NCBI RefSeq assembly: GCF_001938985.1
Contig: NZ_MKIN01000021.1
Coordinates: 62,001 to 126,000, forward strand
DNA: 64,000 nucleotides
DNA from: Gillisella taibaishanensis
GTDB lineage: Bacteria > Pseudomonadota > Alphaproteobacteria > Rhizobiales > Rhizobiaceae
Direction of reading: 5' to 3'
The notes beneath the pieces were generated by a model. The model was given only the letters and a program-made list of their open reading frames with translations. It was not told the DNA's origin and did not search any database. Each line of letters opens with the position of its first letter. Within the stretch, counting starts at the first letter, position 1. The position numbers and the translations under genes are program-made. Below, one piece after another: positions 9,104 to 18,457 of the stretch.

Positions 9104-10282
9104 TCAGGCGTTGCGCAGCTTCTGCCACCATTCTTCATAGAGTTGGAAATTGTCCGGCCGAGCGTTCTGCCAGAAAACTTTGCCGTTGAACTTGGCCTTG
9201 ACGTGATCGCCAAGCGCCTGCACTTCTTCGGCCTTGTATTCGTCCGGATGCGCCTTGGCATAGACGAGGTTGTTGTCGGTCGGCACGAGATAACCACGCG
9301 CCTTGCCGAGTTCGCAACCATAGAGCCCGCCGAGCAGACCGTTGACAAACTGATGCGCTGCATCGGTCACGCCTCGCTCGTCCGCACCCTTCAGCAGAAC
9401 CATATTGTTGGCCCAGCCTTCGTAGCCTTCCACCGGGGCCGCATAGTCGACCTTCAGGCCGCGCTTGCGCCCTTCATAGACGATCGGCTCCCAGCCAGTC
9501 ATCGCATCGACTTCCTCGTTAGCGACGAGCTGCACACCCTGTTCCCAACCGTTCCAGAAGGTGCGGAACTGGCCGTCCTTCTTGTGCTTGATCAGGAACT
9601 CCATGACCATGCCGAGTTCGGATTCGCTCAGGTTGCCCGGATCCTTGATCGACTTGTTCTCGCCTTCCTTAAGGTAGATGGCGGCGAAGATAGCGCTGTT
9701 GATCCAGGCATCTTCCATCGCGACCTTGCCCTTCATCTTCGGATCGAAGATGACGCCATAACTGTCGACCTTGCCGAGCTTGTCGGAGCGATAGATGATC
9801 GAGTCGGCGTTGACGACGGTCGGGATGCCGTATTGCTTGCCCTCATGCTTGAGATACGGAATGTCGCGGGCCCACTGCCAGACGCTGCCGTAATTGGCGA
9901 TCTTGCTGACATCCCACGGGATAATGGCGCCCTGGCGGGCAAGTTCCTTTTCAGCGCCGCCCTGGAAGCCGCCGACATCGAACAAATCATTGGCATTGCC
10001 AGCCGCCAAACGGGCGATGACAGGTCCAAGGTCGTTGCCATTGTCGGTAAATTCCGGCTTCACGCCTGCCTGGGTGGCAAACTCGGCCCATTTATCGCCA
10101 ATATCCAGGGTCGCAGTCCCCCAAAAGGCGACAGACTTTGCTTCCGCGGCGAAAGCCGAACGGCTCAGGCCCAGACCGCCTGCTGCAAGCGCCATACCGC
10201 CGGCTCCAGCCAGCTTCAGAAGGTCGCGCCGCTGCAGATTGCTTCGGCTCGTCGAAAGTTGATGCTTAGAACTGTTTGTCAT
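9104..10282 (-). CDS. ABC transporter periplasmic substrate-binding protein, PotD-like, Tat-exported
   Basis: A 392-residue extracellular solute-binding protein. Its N-terminus holds a twin-arginine signal (RRDLLKLAGAGG, Arg18-Arg19) and a likely cleavage after SRSAFA, so the folded protein would be exported by Tat. The remainder has the layout of spermidine/putrescine or opine binding proteins (VAFWGTATLDIGDKWAEFA near the mature end). It would deliver ligand to the two permeases encoded downstream. Start 10282 (MTNSSKHQ) is used; an ATG at 10294 is equally possible. A 225-nt gap separates it from the ATPase gene, enough for an internal promoter or processing hairpin. Confidence 0.88.
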   Translation of the reverse strand: MTNSSKHQLSTSRSNLQRRDLLKLAGAGGMALAAGGLGLSRSAFAAEAKSVAFWGTATLDIGDKWAEFATQAGVKPEFTDNGNDLGPVIARLAAGNANDLFDVGGFQGGAEKELARQGAIIPWDVSKIANYGSVWQWARDIPYLKHEGKQYGIPTVVNADSIIYRSDKLGKVDSYGVIFDPKMKGKVAMEDAWINSAIFAAIYLKEGENKSIKDPGNLSESELGMVMEFLIKHKKDGQFRTFWNGWEQGVQLVANEEVDAMTGWEPIVYEGRKRGLKVDYAAPVEGYEGWANNMVLLKGADERGVTDAAHQFVNGLLGGLYGCELGKARGYLVPTDNNLVYAKAHPDEYKAEEVQALGDHVKAKFNGKVFWQNARPDNFQLYEEWWQKLRNA

Positions 10283-10359
10283 TTTCGTCCCCATTATTGT
10301 CCCTAGGCTTTCATCATCAGCGCCAGAAAGAAGATTGCCCGTTTCCTTCATGTTTGCGC

Positions 10360-10376
10360 GACGGTGGGAAACCGTC
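10360..10376. promoter_or_regulatory. Short hairpin in the ATPase/binding-protein intergenic gap
   Basis: GACGGT and ACCGTC form a 6-bp stem with a 5-nt loop in the 225-bp gap upstream of the binding-protein gene. Such hairpins can protect the more abundant binding-protein part of an operon mRNA. No T-run follows, so it is not a terminator. Confidence 0.3.
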
Positions 10377-10507
10377 CCCCGGCTCCCTTTGTCTTGCTAA
10401 CTCTTTTCACGCACGGCTCCAGGAGGTGCGTTTTGCTCGCCAATTCAGCGACATCGCGACCACATTTCCACAATGCGGAACGCACCAATCCGTCCCTCCC
10501 GTTTTCG

Positions 10508-11590
10508 CTATTTCATTGCCGCAGAAGTCAACAGAGCTGCCCCCGGCTGAAGCGAAACTCGCGCCTCCTGCCCGACCAGGAGCGGCGGCCCATCGACGTC
10601 GCAAACCGCTGTCACTGTCTGGCCGTCACCAAAAGCCAAGGTTACATCACGGTAAAGGCCTCGAAAGGTCGTCTCGACGACCTGCAGTGTCAAATTGTCG
10701 GTGACGGCTATCGAACTGCCGTCGTTTGCCATTGTCAATCTGTCGGACCTCAGCACCACGAGACTGGCGCCGACATTTGTGGACTTGGAAGCGCAATCAA
10801 GAGGAATGGCCTGCCCAGCAACCACGGCAATCGTCTTGCCCGCCCGTTCCTCGAAGCGCTCCGCCTGAAGCAGATTGTCCATGCCGATAAACCGGGCAAC
10901 AAAAGCGTTGGCCGGCGCGTCGAAAAATGCATCAGGCCGTCCGAGCTGCTCGATGCGACCGTGATGCATGATCGCCATCCGGTCCGACAGGCTCAGCGCC
11001 TCGTCCTGATTGTGAGTCACGAGAATGAACGTCGCGCCCGTGCGCTTGTGCAACCGGCCGAACTCCTTGCGCATCTGCTGACGCAGGCGCTCGTCCAGCC
11101 CGGTCAGAGGTTCATCCAGCAGGAGCAATCCAGGCTCCATCACCAGGGCACGAGCGAGCGCCACACGCTGCCGCTGACCGCCGGAGAGCAGATTGACATC
11201 GCGCCCACCAAATCCCGACAGTTCGACAAGGTCGAGCGCTTCTTCCACCTTGGCGACAAGAGTTTTGCCGGAGACACCGCGAAGTTTAAGGCCATAGGCG
11301 ACATTGCCTTCCACCGACATATGCGGAAACAGCCCTAGCCCCTGAAACACCGTATTCACCGGGCGCCGGTTGGCTGGAACATCGGCCATGTCTTTACCAT
11401 CGAACATGATGCGACCGCGATTAGGCCTGTCGAACCCACCGATCAGCTTCAACAGCGAACTCTTTCCACTGCCCGAGGACCCGAGCAGGGTAAAAAACTC
11501 TCCCGCCTTGATCTCCAACGAGAGATCGTCGACCGCCTTGACCGGGCCGTGGCTGCGCGTCACGCCATCGATACTGATGGATATTGCCAT
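10508..11590 (-). CDS. ABC transporter ATP-binding protein, PotA-like
   Basis: A 360-residue ATPase with Walker A GSSGSGKSS near residue 37, signature LSGGQRQRVALARAL, Walker B LLLLDEP and the His-switch region ILVTHNQDEALSLSD. A C-terminal TOBE-like domain of about 120 residues is typical of the polyamine/sugar/iron importer class. It energises uptake by the two permeases further along the unit. The start is 1 nt after the hyuA stop, which ties the importer to the hydrolase genes in one mRNA. Confidence 0.93.
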   Translation of the reverse strand: MAISISIDGVTRSHGPVKAVDDLSLEIKAGEFFTLLGSSGSGKSSLLKLIGGFDRPNRGRIMFDGKDMADVPANRRPVNTVFQGLGLFPHMSVEGNVAYGLKLRGVSGKTLVAKVEEALDLVELSGFGGRDVNLLSGGQRQRVALARALVMEPGLLLLDEPLTGLDERLRQQMRKEFGRLHKRTGATFILVTHNQDEALSLSDRMAIMHHGRIEQLGRPDAFFDAPANAFVARFIGMDNLLQAERFEERAGKTIAVVAGQAIPLDCASKSTNVGASLVVLRSDRLTMANDGSSIAVTDNLTLQVVETTFRGLYRDVTLAFGDGQTVTAVCDVDGPPLLVGQEARVSLQPGAALLTSAAMK

Positions 11591-11591
11591 T

Positions 11592-13655
11592 CTATGCAGC
11601 CTGCGCGTCCGTTTCGTGAATAAGAAGAATGCCAGTTTCCGTAAGGCTAACTGTCTGTCCAGCCAGCACCAGCGTCGTTGCCGTCGCCTCCTCCACCAAC
11701 AGCGGTCCCGCGACCGGCTGGTCGATCGGCAGAAGCGATCGGTCGTAGACGGTGCAGGCCTCCCAGCCGGTGGCGCGGCCGAAATAGACGTTACGCTCGC
11801 CCGTCTTTGCGCCTTCTATCGTCATATCCTGCCTTTTCAGTTTAGGCAGCGAAATCACCTGCCCCTTTAGCACCGCCTCGAGATGCAAGGTCGTCAACTC
11901 GACTTCTGCTGAAGGCAGACGGAAGGCATAGGCGCGCTCATGCGCATCATGAAACCTGCGACTGAAGGTTTCAATCGTATCGCCAGCCTCGAATCGAGCA
12001 AAAACGCCATGTTCCTGCCCCTTATAGCGCGCTTCGATCTGACGATTGAAGTCTATCTCCACATCAGGGCCGGCAGAAAAATATTCAACAGCCTGACGCT
12101 CCAGCGAGGTGAACCGACGGGAAGCCTCTTCAAGGGCGCCGTTCTCCAGCAACAAGAACCAGGTTTCGCGAAAATCAGCGCGCGGCTCGGCGGCCAGCAT
12201 GCCCCAAGCTGAAAAGATCCCGGGATGTGGCGGAACGACTGTTGTCTTGACCTGTAATTCCCGGCCGAGATGGCAGGCTAGCGCCGGGCCGGCGCCGCCG
12301 CTGATAACAAGGTTGGCGTCGCGCGGATCGTGGCCGCGCTGCACCGTAACCAATTTCAGAGCATTGATCATGCTCGCATGGGCGATATCCATGATCGCCA
12401 CAGCAGCGTCTTCGATTGACATATTCAGCGGCCCGGCAACCGTTGCTATCGCATCCGCTGCCTTTTGCCCTTCGAGATGCATCGTGCCATCGGCAAAGGT
12501 GCTCGGATCGAAAATGCCAAGTGTCAGCAACGCATCAGTCAGCGTTGGCTTGGTACCGCCTCGGCCGTAGCACGCAGGACCCGGCATCGAGCCGGCGCTT
12601 TCCGGCCCAACACGAAGGCCGCCGCGCGCATCGATCCAGGCAATCGAACCACCGCCCGAGCCGATTTCGACGATATCGACGACAGGCACCTGCACAGGGT
12701 AGCCGGGCTGAATGCGGGTATGTTCGAGACGATATTCGGTATTGAGGGTCGGGCGCCCACCATGGATCAGCGAGCATTTCGCCGTCGTGCCACCGACGTC
12801 GAGTGAGAGTATTTCGCTCTCGCCAAGTTCAGCGCCGATCCGTGCTGCGCCAGCAACGCCACCGGCCGGGCCTGATTCCACCAGCGTCAGCGGTTGCTGC
12901 ACAGCGTGATCGAAAGAGGAAATGCCGCCGTTGGACTGCATGGCATAATAGGGGCAGGTCAGGTTGCGCCGGCCGAGCGCGAATTCCATCACCTCGAAAT
13001 ACTGCTGGATGGCGGGCTGCACATAGGCGTTCAGGACAGTGGTATTGGTGCGCTCATATTCGCGCCACTGGCGCGACACCTGATGGCTGGCGCAGATCGA
13101 AGCAAAGGGCAATGCATCCGAGAGAATGTCGGCGCAGATCTTCTCATGCTCGGGATTGGCATAGCTATGCAGGAACAGGATGGCGATGGCATCGACGTCT
13201 TCGAGCGTGCAGACCCGAATGATCTCCTTGAGGTCATTAAGTTCGAGTGGCACCACAACATTGCCGGAAGCATCGACCCGCTCCCGCACTTCGAACCGCA
13301 GATGGCGCGGCACGAAGGGCTCGGGCGTGTGGAATTGCAGATTATAGAGATCGGGCCGGTTGCCGCGACCGATCTCAAGGACGTCGCGAAAGCCTGACGT
13401 CGTCACCAGCGCGGTCTTGGCGCCCTTGCGCTCGGTAATCGCATTGATGACGGTCGTTCCGCCATGGGCAAAAAAGGTGACGTCGCGGACCCGCAACCCG
13501 TCTTTGCGCTCGCTCATGTCGATCGCGTCGAGTACGCCGCCCGACTGATTGTCGGTCGTTGTCAGGCTCTTCGCGGTAAAGACTTCGCCGCTGCGCTCGT
13601 CATAGCCAACGAGATCAGTGAAGGTTCCGCCTACATCTGTTGCCAATCGGATCAT
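11592..13655 (-). CDS. hyuA: Hydantoinase/oxoprolinase family protein, HyuA-like subunit
   Basis: A 687-residue protein with the N-terminal hydantoinase/oxoprolinase nucleotide-binding motif RLATDVGGTFTDLVGYD, then FAHGGTTVINAI, SLDVGGTTAKCSLI and SGGAGPALACH. HyuA is the ATP-using half of N-methylhydantoinase, 5-oxoprolinase-like and acetone-carboxylase-like enzymes and works with HyuB. The ATG at 13655 overlaps the hyuB stop as ATGA, so the subunits are probably made in a fixed ratio. The longer frame reaching 13946 runs inside hyuB and is not a real extension. Ring opening of a cyclic amide, hydantoin or 5-oxoproline is plausible; the true substrate is unknown. Confidence 0.9.
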   Translation of the reverse strand: MIRLATDVGGTFTDLVGYDERSGEVFTAKSLTTTDNQSGGVLDAIDMSERKDGLRVRDVTFFAHGGTTVINAITERKGAKTALVTTSGFRDVLEIGRGNRPDLYNLQFHTPEPFVPRHLRFEVRERVDASGNVVVPLELNDLKEIIRVCTLEDVDAIAILFLHSYANPEHEKICADILSDALPFASICASHQVSRQWREYERTNTTVLNAYVQPAIQQYFEVMEFALGRRNLTCPYYAMQSNGGISSFDHAVQQPLTLVESGPAGGVAGAARIGAELGESEILSLDVGGTTAKCSLIHGGRPTLNTEYRLEHTRIQPGYPVQVPVVDIVEIGSGGGSIAWIDARGGLRVGPESAGSMPGPACYGRGGTKPTLTDALLTLGIFDPSTFADGTMHLEGQKAADAIATVAGPLNMSIEDAAVAIMDIAHASMINALKLVTVQRGHDPRDANLVISGGAGPALACHLGRELQVKTTVVPPHPGIFSAWGMLAAEPRADFRETWFLLLENGALEEASRRFTSLERQAVEYFSAGPDVEIDFNRQIEARYKGQEHGVFARFEAGDTIETFSRRFHDAHERAYAFRLPSAEVELTTLHLEAVLKGQVISLPKLKRQDMTIEGAKTGERNVYFGRATGWEACTVYDRSLLPIDQPVAGPLLVEEATATTLVLAGQTVSLTETGILLIHETDAQAA

Positions 13656-15343
13656 TCTGCAATCCTCCCGCGATAGCCATAGAGGCTGGTGGCGGCCTCC
13701 ATGCTGATAAAGCCATTTTTCAAATCTGTTTCGATAAGGTCGCGATCTCGCGCCGAAGGGTCTCCCCATCCGCCGCCGCCGCCGGTGACGATGCGCACGA
13801 CATCGCCGGATTCGAGTGGAATATGGGCAGCCCGACCGTACTGGTCGACGTGACCTTCGGAAGACATGACCTGCAGGCCATTGGCCGTGCCCTCGTGGCC
13901 ACCATCCATGCCCCAGGGCTTTGTGCGGGTGCGGCCGAAACTGCAATAGGCCGAAGCCTTCTCACCCAGGATTTCATATTCCCGGATGATGCCGAAGCCG
14001 CCGCGCCGCCGCCCTGCCCCGGCCCCGTCCTCGACATTCAGTGCATAGCGTCGAACAAGCAGCGGAAACCGCGCTTCAATGACTTCAACCGAATAATTAT
14101 AGGTGTCGCCGTCCGTCAGCGAGATCAGCGCATTGGCGCCGTCGCGTTCCGCACTGGCGCCCCAGCCGCCATGCTGCGGCTCGATATGGATGAATGGCCG
14201 GCCGGAGCGATCATCCCCAGAGATATAGGCAACGCAAAGGCTGGAATACGACCCGGCGGAAAAACGGTCCGGCACCAGCTTCGCCAGCGCTTTCCACACC
14301 AGTTCGGACGCATGGACGGACCCTTCGTAATACCAGCCGGTCGGTGATGGCTTTTCGGCAGTAAACACCGTTCCGGCCGGAGCAATGACGGTCAGAGGGC
14401 GAAACCAGCCTTCGTTGGAAGGCGACTGCGGCGCAACCAGCGCCTTGAGAATGGTTCGGACCGCTGATTCCAACGCGCCCCGTGCGCAGTTGATCGGACC
14501 GGCAACGGCTGGCGGGCAACCCGTGAAATCGGCAGTAATTTGATCGCCCTCGATCGTCACGGCCACCTGAACAGCAATTGGATCATCCGTCACGCCGTCG
14601 CCGTCGATAATGTCGGTGGCGCGGTAGACGCCGTCCGGCAGGGCGGCAATGGCCTCGCGGCTCAGCTTTTCGCTGACGTTGAGGATATGATCGAAGGCAG
14701 CGATCAGGGTGGGGGCACCGTATTTCGCGGCAAATTCCTGCATGCGCCGGGCGGCAACCCGGACCGTCGCGATCTGCGCCGTCAGATCGCCAAGCGCCGT
14801 TTCCGGCATGCGGACGTTTTCTGCAATGATGTGAAGAATGTCATCAGACAGAATGTCATTGCGCATGATCCGGACGCCTGGAAGACGCAGGCCCTCCTGG
14901 AAGACAGAGGTTGCGTTCGGCGCCAGGCTGCCCGGCACGGAGCCGCCGACGTCAATGTAATGAGCAACGTTGATGGCAAAGGCGAGAAGGATGCCGTCCA
15001 CGAAGATCGGCTTGACGATGGCGAAGTCACAGGCATGGGTGCCGCCAGCATAGGGGTCGTTGGTCAGCAGCACATCGCCATCGACGAGATCTGAACCAAA
15101 CCGGTCGATCAACGTCTTCACCTGCCGGCCAAACGTGCCGGTAAACAAAGTGATGCCATTCATCTGCGCCACCAACTCGCCCTTGGCGGTCAGCAGGCCA
15201 CAAGCGAAGTCCAGCACTTCGTAGATGACCGGGCTCATGCTGGTGCGGGCCATCACGATGCCCATCTCATCAACGGTGGCAAGTAACTTGCCCTCGATGA
15301 TTTCCTGAGTCACCGGATCAAAAGGATGCCTGCCCGCCATCAT
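13652..15343 (-). CDS. hyuB: Hydantoinase/oxoprolinase family protein, HyuB-like subunit
   Basis: A 563-residue HyuB subunit with VDEMGIVMARTSMSPVIYE, LLTNDPYAGGTHACDF and GGFGIIREYEIL, and a C-terminal segment rich in glycine (RIVTGGGGGWGDP), all characteristic of the family. With HyuA it corresponds to the two halves of the large eukaryotic 5-oxoprolinase. It is the first gene of the leftward operon hyuB-hyuA-ATPase-binding protein-two permeases. Two adjacent ATGs (15343 and 15340) are possible starts. A perfect palindrome lies about 97 nt upstream, and the LAL regulator gene lies beyond it on the same strand. Confidence 0.9.
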   Translation of the reverse strand: MMAGRHPFDPVTQEIIEGKLLATVDEMGIVMARTSMSPVIYEVLDFACGLLTAKGELVAQMNGITLFTGTFGRQVKTLIDRFGSDLVDGDVLLTNDPYAGGTHACDFAIVKPIFVDGILLAFAINVAHYIDVGGSVPGSLAPNATSVFQEGLRLPGVRIMRNDILSDDILHIIAENVRMPETALGDLTAQIATVRVAARRMQEFAAKYGAPTLIAAFDHILNVSEKLSREAIAALPDGVYRATDIIDGDGVTDDPIAVQVAVTIEGDQITADFTGCPPAVAGPINCARGALESAVRTILKALVAPQSPSNEGWFRPLTVIAPAGTVFTAEKPSPTGWYYEGSVHASELVWKALAKLVPDRFSAGSYSSLCVAYISGDDRSGRPFIHIEPQHGGWGASAERDGANALISLTDGDTYNYSVEVIEARFPLLVRRYALNVEDGAGAGRRRGGFGIIREYEILGEKASAYCSFGRTRTKPWGMDGGHEGTANGLQVMSSEGHVDQYGRAAHIPLESGDVVRIVTGGGGGWGDPSARDRDLIETDLKNGFISMEAATSLYGYRGRIAE

Positions 15344-15439
15344 ATACTGTCACCCCAAGTCGACATTTATGATGGGTATATTAGGCCTGCAACCAACACG
15401 CGACCAGCCTGCCAGAAGAGTGGGATGCCATTCCCCAAC

Positions 15440-15457
15440 CCTACCCGTTCGGGTAGG
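15440..15457. promoter_or_regulatory. Perfect inverted repeat, candidate operator of the hyuBA-transporter operon
   Basis: CCTACCCG-TT-CGGGTAGG has exact 8-bp arms and a 2-bp centre. It lies between the regulator stop and the hyuB start, 97 nt upstream of the latter. The TACCC/GGGTA cores resemble sites bound by NarL/LuxR-type helix-turn-helix domains, the class at the C-terminus of the neighbouring regulator. Binding is inferred; the symmetry is directly visible. Confidence 0.55.
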
Positions 15458-15633
15458 CATATCAACCTATTAGAATATCAGAATTATCAGGATTAAGACA
15501 TTTTGCGGCATGGCGGCGGCGTTATCGTTGACGGCAAGGGGCAGCCACGGGATTAAATCGTACCCGAAACGGCGAAAAACAGCCAAATCAAGAGAAAGTC
15601 TGCAATCAAAAACAGCCTAGACGTGTATTCACA

Positions 15634-18321
15634 CTATAGCGGAATACCGGCACGGCGGGCCGCGCCGACGGCCGCAGTGCGCGTGCTGACCTTGAGCTTT
15701 GCGAAAATATTTCGAAGATGAAATTTGATCGTGTTGTCGCTCAATTCCAGCTTGCGACCTATTTCCTTGTTGCTGAAGCCCTGACTCAGCAGCTCCATGA
15801 CAGCAAGTTCGCGATCCGTCAGCGCAGAGACTGATGAAACAGCTGACGCTGCAGCGAAATCATCCGTGTCGGTCGCGAGCACTTTCGGCGGCAATAGTGA
15901 TCGTAAACGGTCACGCAACAGCGCCGACATCGGACTGTCTTCGGCGATCGAGCGCAATTCCTGCACGAAGGCCTCGCCCTCGATCCAGATCATGGCGCGA
16001 TAGTCTTCCATCGGGAAGGTAAGCAATAGATCTTCCAGCTGGGCAGCAACGATGTCCCGCTTGCCCTCGGCAATTAGCATCCGCATGTCGAGCAGCTGAA
16101 GTTCGACGTGGCGGAGATCGTGGACTTTCTGTACCTGCTGCGCCAGGAGAATCGATAGCGCATTTCTTGCCCGCACCAGATCGCCACGGAGTAGATAGAT
16201 ACGCGCCCAAAGCAAGGCCGGTGTCAGCCCGCGCAGATGAATGGACAGATCGTTCTCGGGACCCGCAGCAATGTCTTCAACGCCGTAGCCATGGGCCTGG
16301 GCATAGCGCACCGCCTGATCAACATCGCCACCTTCAAGCAAAAGCAAGGTACGTGCGCCATCGATCATGCGTGTCAGACGGTGGAAGCCGCGACGTTTTG
16401 CGGCCGAACGCGTCCGGTCGACCAGTACGTGAGCGGCATTCATGTCCCCTTCGAGACGAAATATGATCTGTTGTGCGGTAAAGCCAGCGGCCAGCAGGTC
16501 GAACCAGGCGTCGTGACGCTCCAGATGCGGCAGAGCCCAGCACAGAAGGGGACGCGCTTGCGCCAGGTCTGCGCGCATCACCAGCAATTCGGCCATCAAG
16601 ACTTGGCCGACGGCATCGAGGTCGGAACCTTTGCCGATGCAGGACTGCACCTCGTCTATCAATTGCTGGTAATATTCTGCCGCGCCAGCGCAGTCACCGC
16701 TGAGAAAGGCGGCTTGGCCAAGATGGGTGTAGAGATGCATGGCACCGAAATCAGCGCCGCCATCACGAAAGGTCTGAACCGCCAAATGGCCGTAATGTAG
16801 CGCTCGCTCCATGTCGCTGCGGTCGAGAAAATTATAAGAGAGCATATTCAGCACCAATGCCCGGTGCACAAGTTCGCTCGCCGCGATGTGGGACAAGTCC
16901 TCTTCCAGTCCGAGCAGGTCCTCGGTGGTTGCCGGCCTGTCGAAATAAAGCGCCAGAAGCGCCCGAACCACCCGCAGATCCCGCGCGAAAGGCCCTGGTG
17001 TTGCCGTCACCGAACGCTCAGCAATGCCAAGGTAATGATTGGCTGCATCCAGATGGCCGCCCTTGGCGCTGACGACCGAGAGGCCGAGAGTGGTCAGTGG
17101 AAAGCACGTCAGATCGATGGCGGAGACGTTGGCCATGATCGAATTGAACACGCCGGCGCCGCCTCGGCTGGTCGTATAGACGCGCCGCCAACCACCGCCG
17201 GTCTCGACGATCTGGGCTGCCAGATTGGCATTTCCACTCAGCAACGCATGCCGGACCGCAGCGTCGAAATCGCCCTGCGTCTCAAACCAGCGTGCCGCGC
17301 GTTCCAGCACCGGTTCGGCGTGGTACCCCCTCCGCGCCGCTTCCTCTTTGAGGAATGTGTTGAAAACAGGATGATAGCGGATCCAGCCGCCACCGCCGGC
17401 AAGAACCGCTACCGGCAAAGCGTGATCGCCCATCCGCCCGAGCAGATCAGCGAATTTCGCATCGGCAAACACTGCCTCGACAAGATCCCGGTTGACGGCT
17501 GGGAAAGGCGCGGTTTTCAGCAGCAATTCCTGCACCTCGGGCGGCAGATTGGCGAAGACCTGCTCCGAGAGATAGCTGCCCATCTCGGCATTGCCGCCGT
17601 CGAAAGTGGAAAACAGCGCACTGCCATCGACATTTTCGGCGATCAGCAACCGGATCATCTGCAGCGCCACCGCCCAGCCTTCCGTGCGGCGGTTAAGGTC
17701 GACAACCTGCTCACGGCTGACATTTGCGCTCTGACCGGCAAAAAACTCTTCGGCCTCCTGATCGGTAAAGCCGAGTTCAGCAATATTGACCTGGCGGAAC
17801 TCGCCCTTCAGCCTAAGAGCCGAGATCGGAAAACGAGGTGGAGTTCGGGAAATCAGCACCAGTTTCAGGTGGGTCAGGCTGGGGTCGCCGAGCAGGCGGG
17901 CGACGATAGCCTCGGTGCCATCCGTCTGGGCAAAGTGATAGTCGTCAAGAAAGAGGATGACCGGCTCGGTAAACTTGCGGATTCGCGTTTGCAGCACCGA
18001 TAGCAGCGAGGCGACCGTCATGCTGCCGTCGACACCGGCGACATCTTCAAAACGCAACGCACTGACCGCCTCCAGCAGCAGCAGCAGAAATTGCGTCTGG
18101 TCTCCATAATCGTGATCGAGTGCGAGCCACGAAATACTGCGGCCTGCGGTGCGCAGCACGTCGAACCATTGCGCGGCAAGCGACGTCTTACCATAGCCAG
18201 CAGGTGCAATGATCGTGGTAACGCGCTTCAAGCCGCCGGCGGCAAGATGAGACAGAATCCCGTTGCGCCTGATCGCGCTCTGTGTGCTCACCGGTGGCTG
18301 AAATCGCAGGGCAAAGTCCAT
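15634..18321 (-). CDS. MalT/LAL-type ATP-dependent LuxR-family transcriptional regulator
   Basis: An 895-residue regulator. Residues about 35-50 hold a Walker A loop (APAGYGKTS), followed by a Walker B-like VILFLDDYHF near residue 120 in a STAND NTPase module. A long helical, TPR-like middle part comes next. The C-terminus is a LuxR helix-turn-helix (ALTDRELAVMELLSQGFSNKEI, then SDNTIKFHLRNIFAKLKVS). Family members such as MalT and AlkS bind a small inducer and ATP, oligomerise and activate a neighbouring catabolic operon. The gene ends 290 nt before hyuB on the same strand, with the palindrome in the gap, so it very probably controls that operon. The inducer is unknown. Confidence 0.9.
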   Translation of the reverse strand: MDFALRFQPPVSTQSAIRRNGILSHLAAGGLKRVTTIIAPAGYGKTSLAAQWFDVLRTAGRSISWLALDHDYGDQTQFLLLLLEAVSALRFEDVAGVDGSMTVASLLSVLQTRIRKFTEPVILFLDDYHFAQTDGTEAIVARLLGDPSLTHLKLVLISRTPPRFPISALRLKGEFRQVNIAELGFTDQEAEEFFAGQSANVSREQVVDLNRRTEGWAVALQMIRLLIAENVDGSALFSTFDGGNAEMGSYLSEQVFANLPPEVQELLLKTAPFPAVNRDLVEAVFADAKFADLLGRMGDHALPVAVLAGGGGWIRYHPVFNTFLKEEAARRGYHAEPVLERAARWFETQGDFDAAVRHALLSGNANLAAQIVETGGGWRRVYTTSRGGAGVFNSIMANVSAIDLTCFPLTTLGLSVVSAKGGHLDAANHYLGIAERSVTATPGPFARDLRVVRALLALYFDRPATTEDLLGLEEDLSHIAASELVHRALVLNMLSYNFLDRSDMERALHYGHLAVQTFRDGGADFGAMHLYTHLGQAAFLSGDCAGAAEYYQQLIDEVQSCIGKGSDLDAVGQVLMAELLVMRADLAQARPLLCWALPHLERHDAWFDLLAAGFTAQQIIFRLEGDMNAAHVLVDRTRSAAKRRGFHRLTRMIDGARTLLLLEGGDVDQAVRYAQAHGYGVEDIAAGPENDLSIHLRGLTPALLWARIYLLRGDLVRARNALSILLAQQVQKVHDLRHVELQLLDMRMLIAEGKRDIVAAQLEDLLLTFPMEDYRAMIWIEGEAFVQELRSIAEDSPMSALLRDRLRSLLPPKVLATDTDDFAAASAVSSVSALTDRELAVMELLSQGFSNKEIGRKLELSDNTIKFHLRNIFAKLKVSTRTAAVGAARRAGIPL

Positions 18322-18457
18322 GAGGAAAACCTGCTATTTCGCAGGCATTTTGGCAAGCCTATTTAGCAGTTATTGAAGGATAACAAACAGTTCAACCTTA
18401 AAAACGAGCGATTTCCCAAGAAAAACCCATAGATACACTAGGGTATTGACGAAACTA

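Noticed and set aside
8438..10306. 622-codon plus-strand frame
   Set aside because: Antisense of the binding-protein and permease genes, very rich in Arg/His/Gln with no family pattern; the minus-strand genes carry clear ABC signatures.
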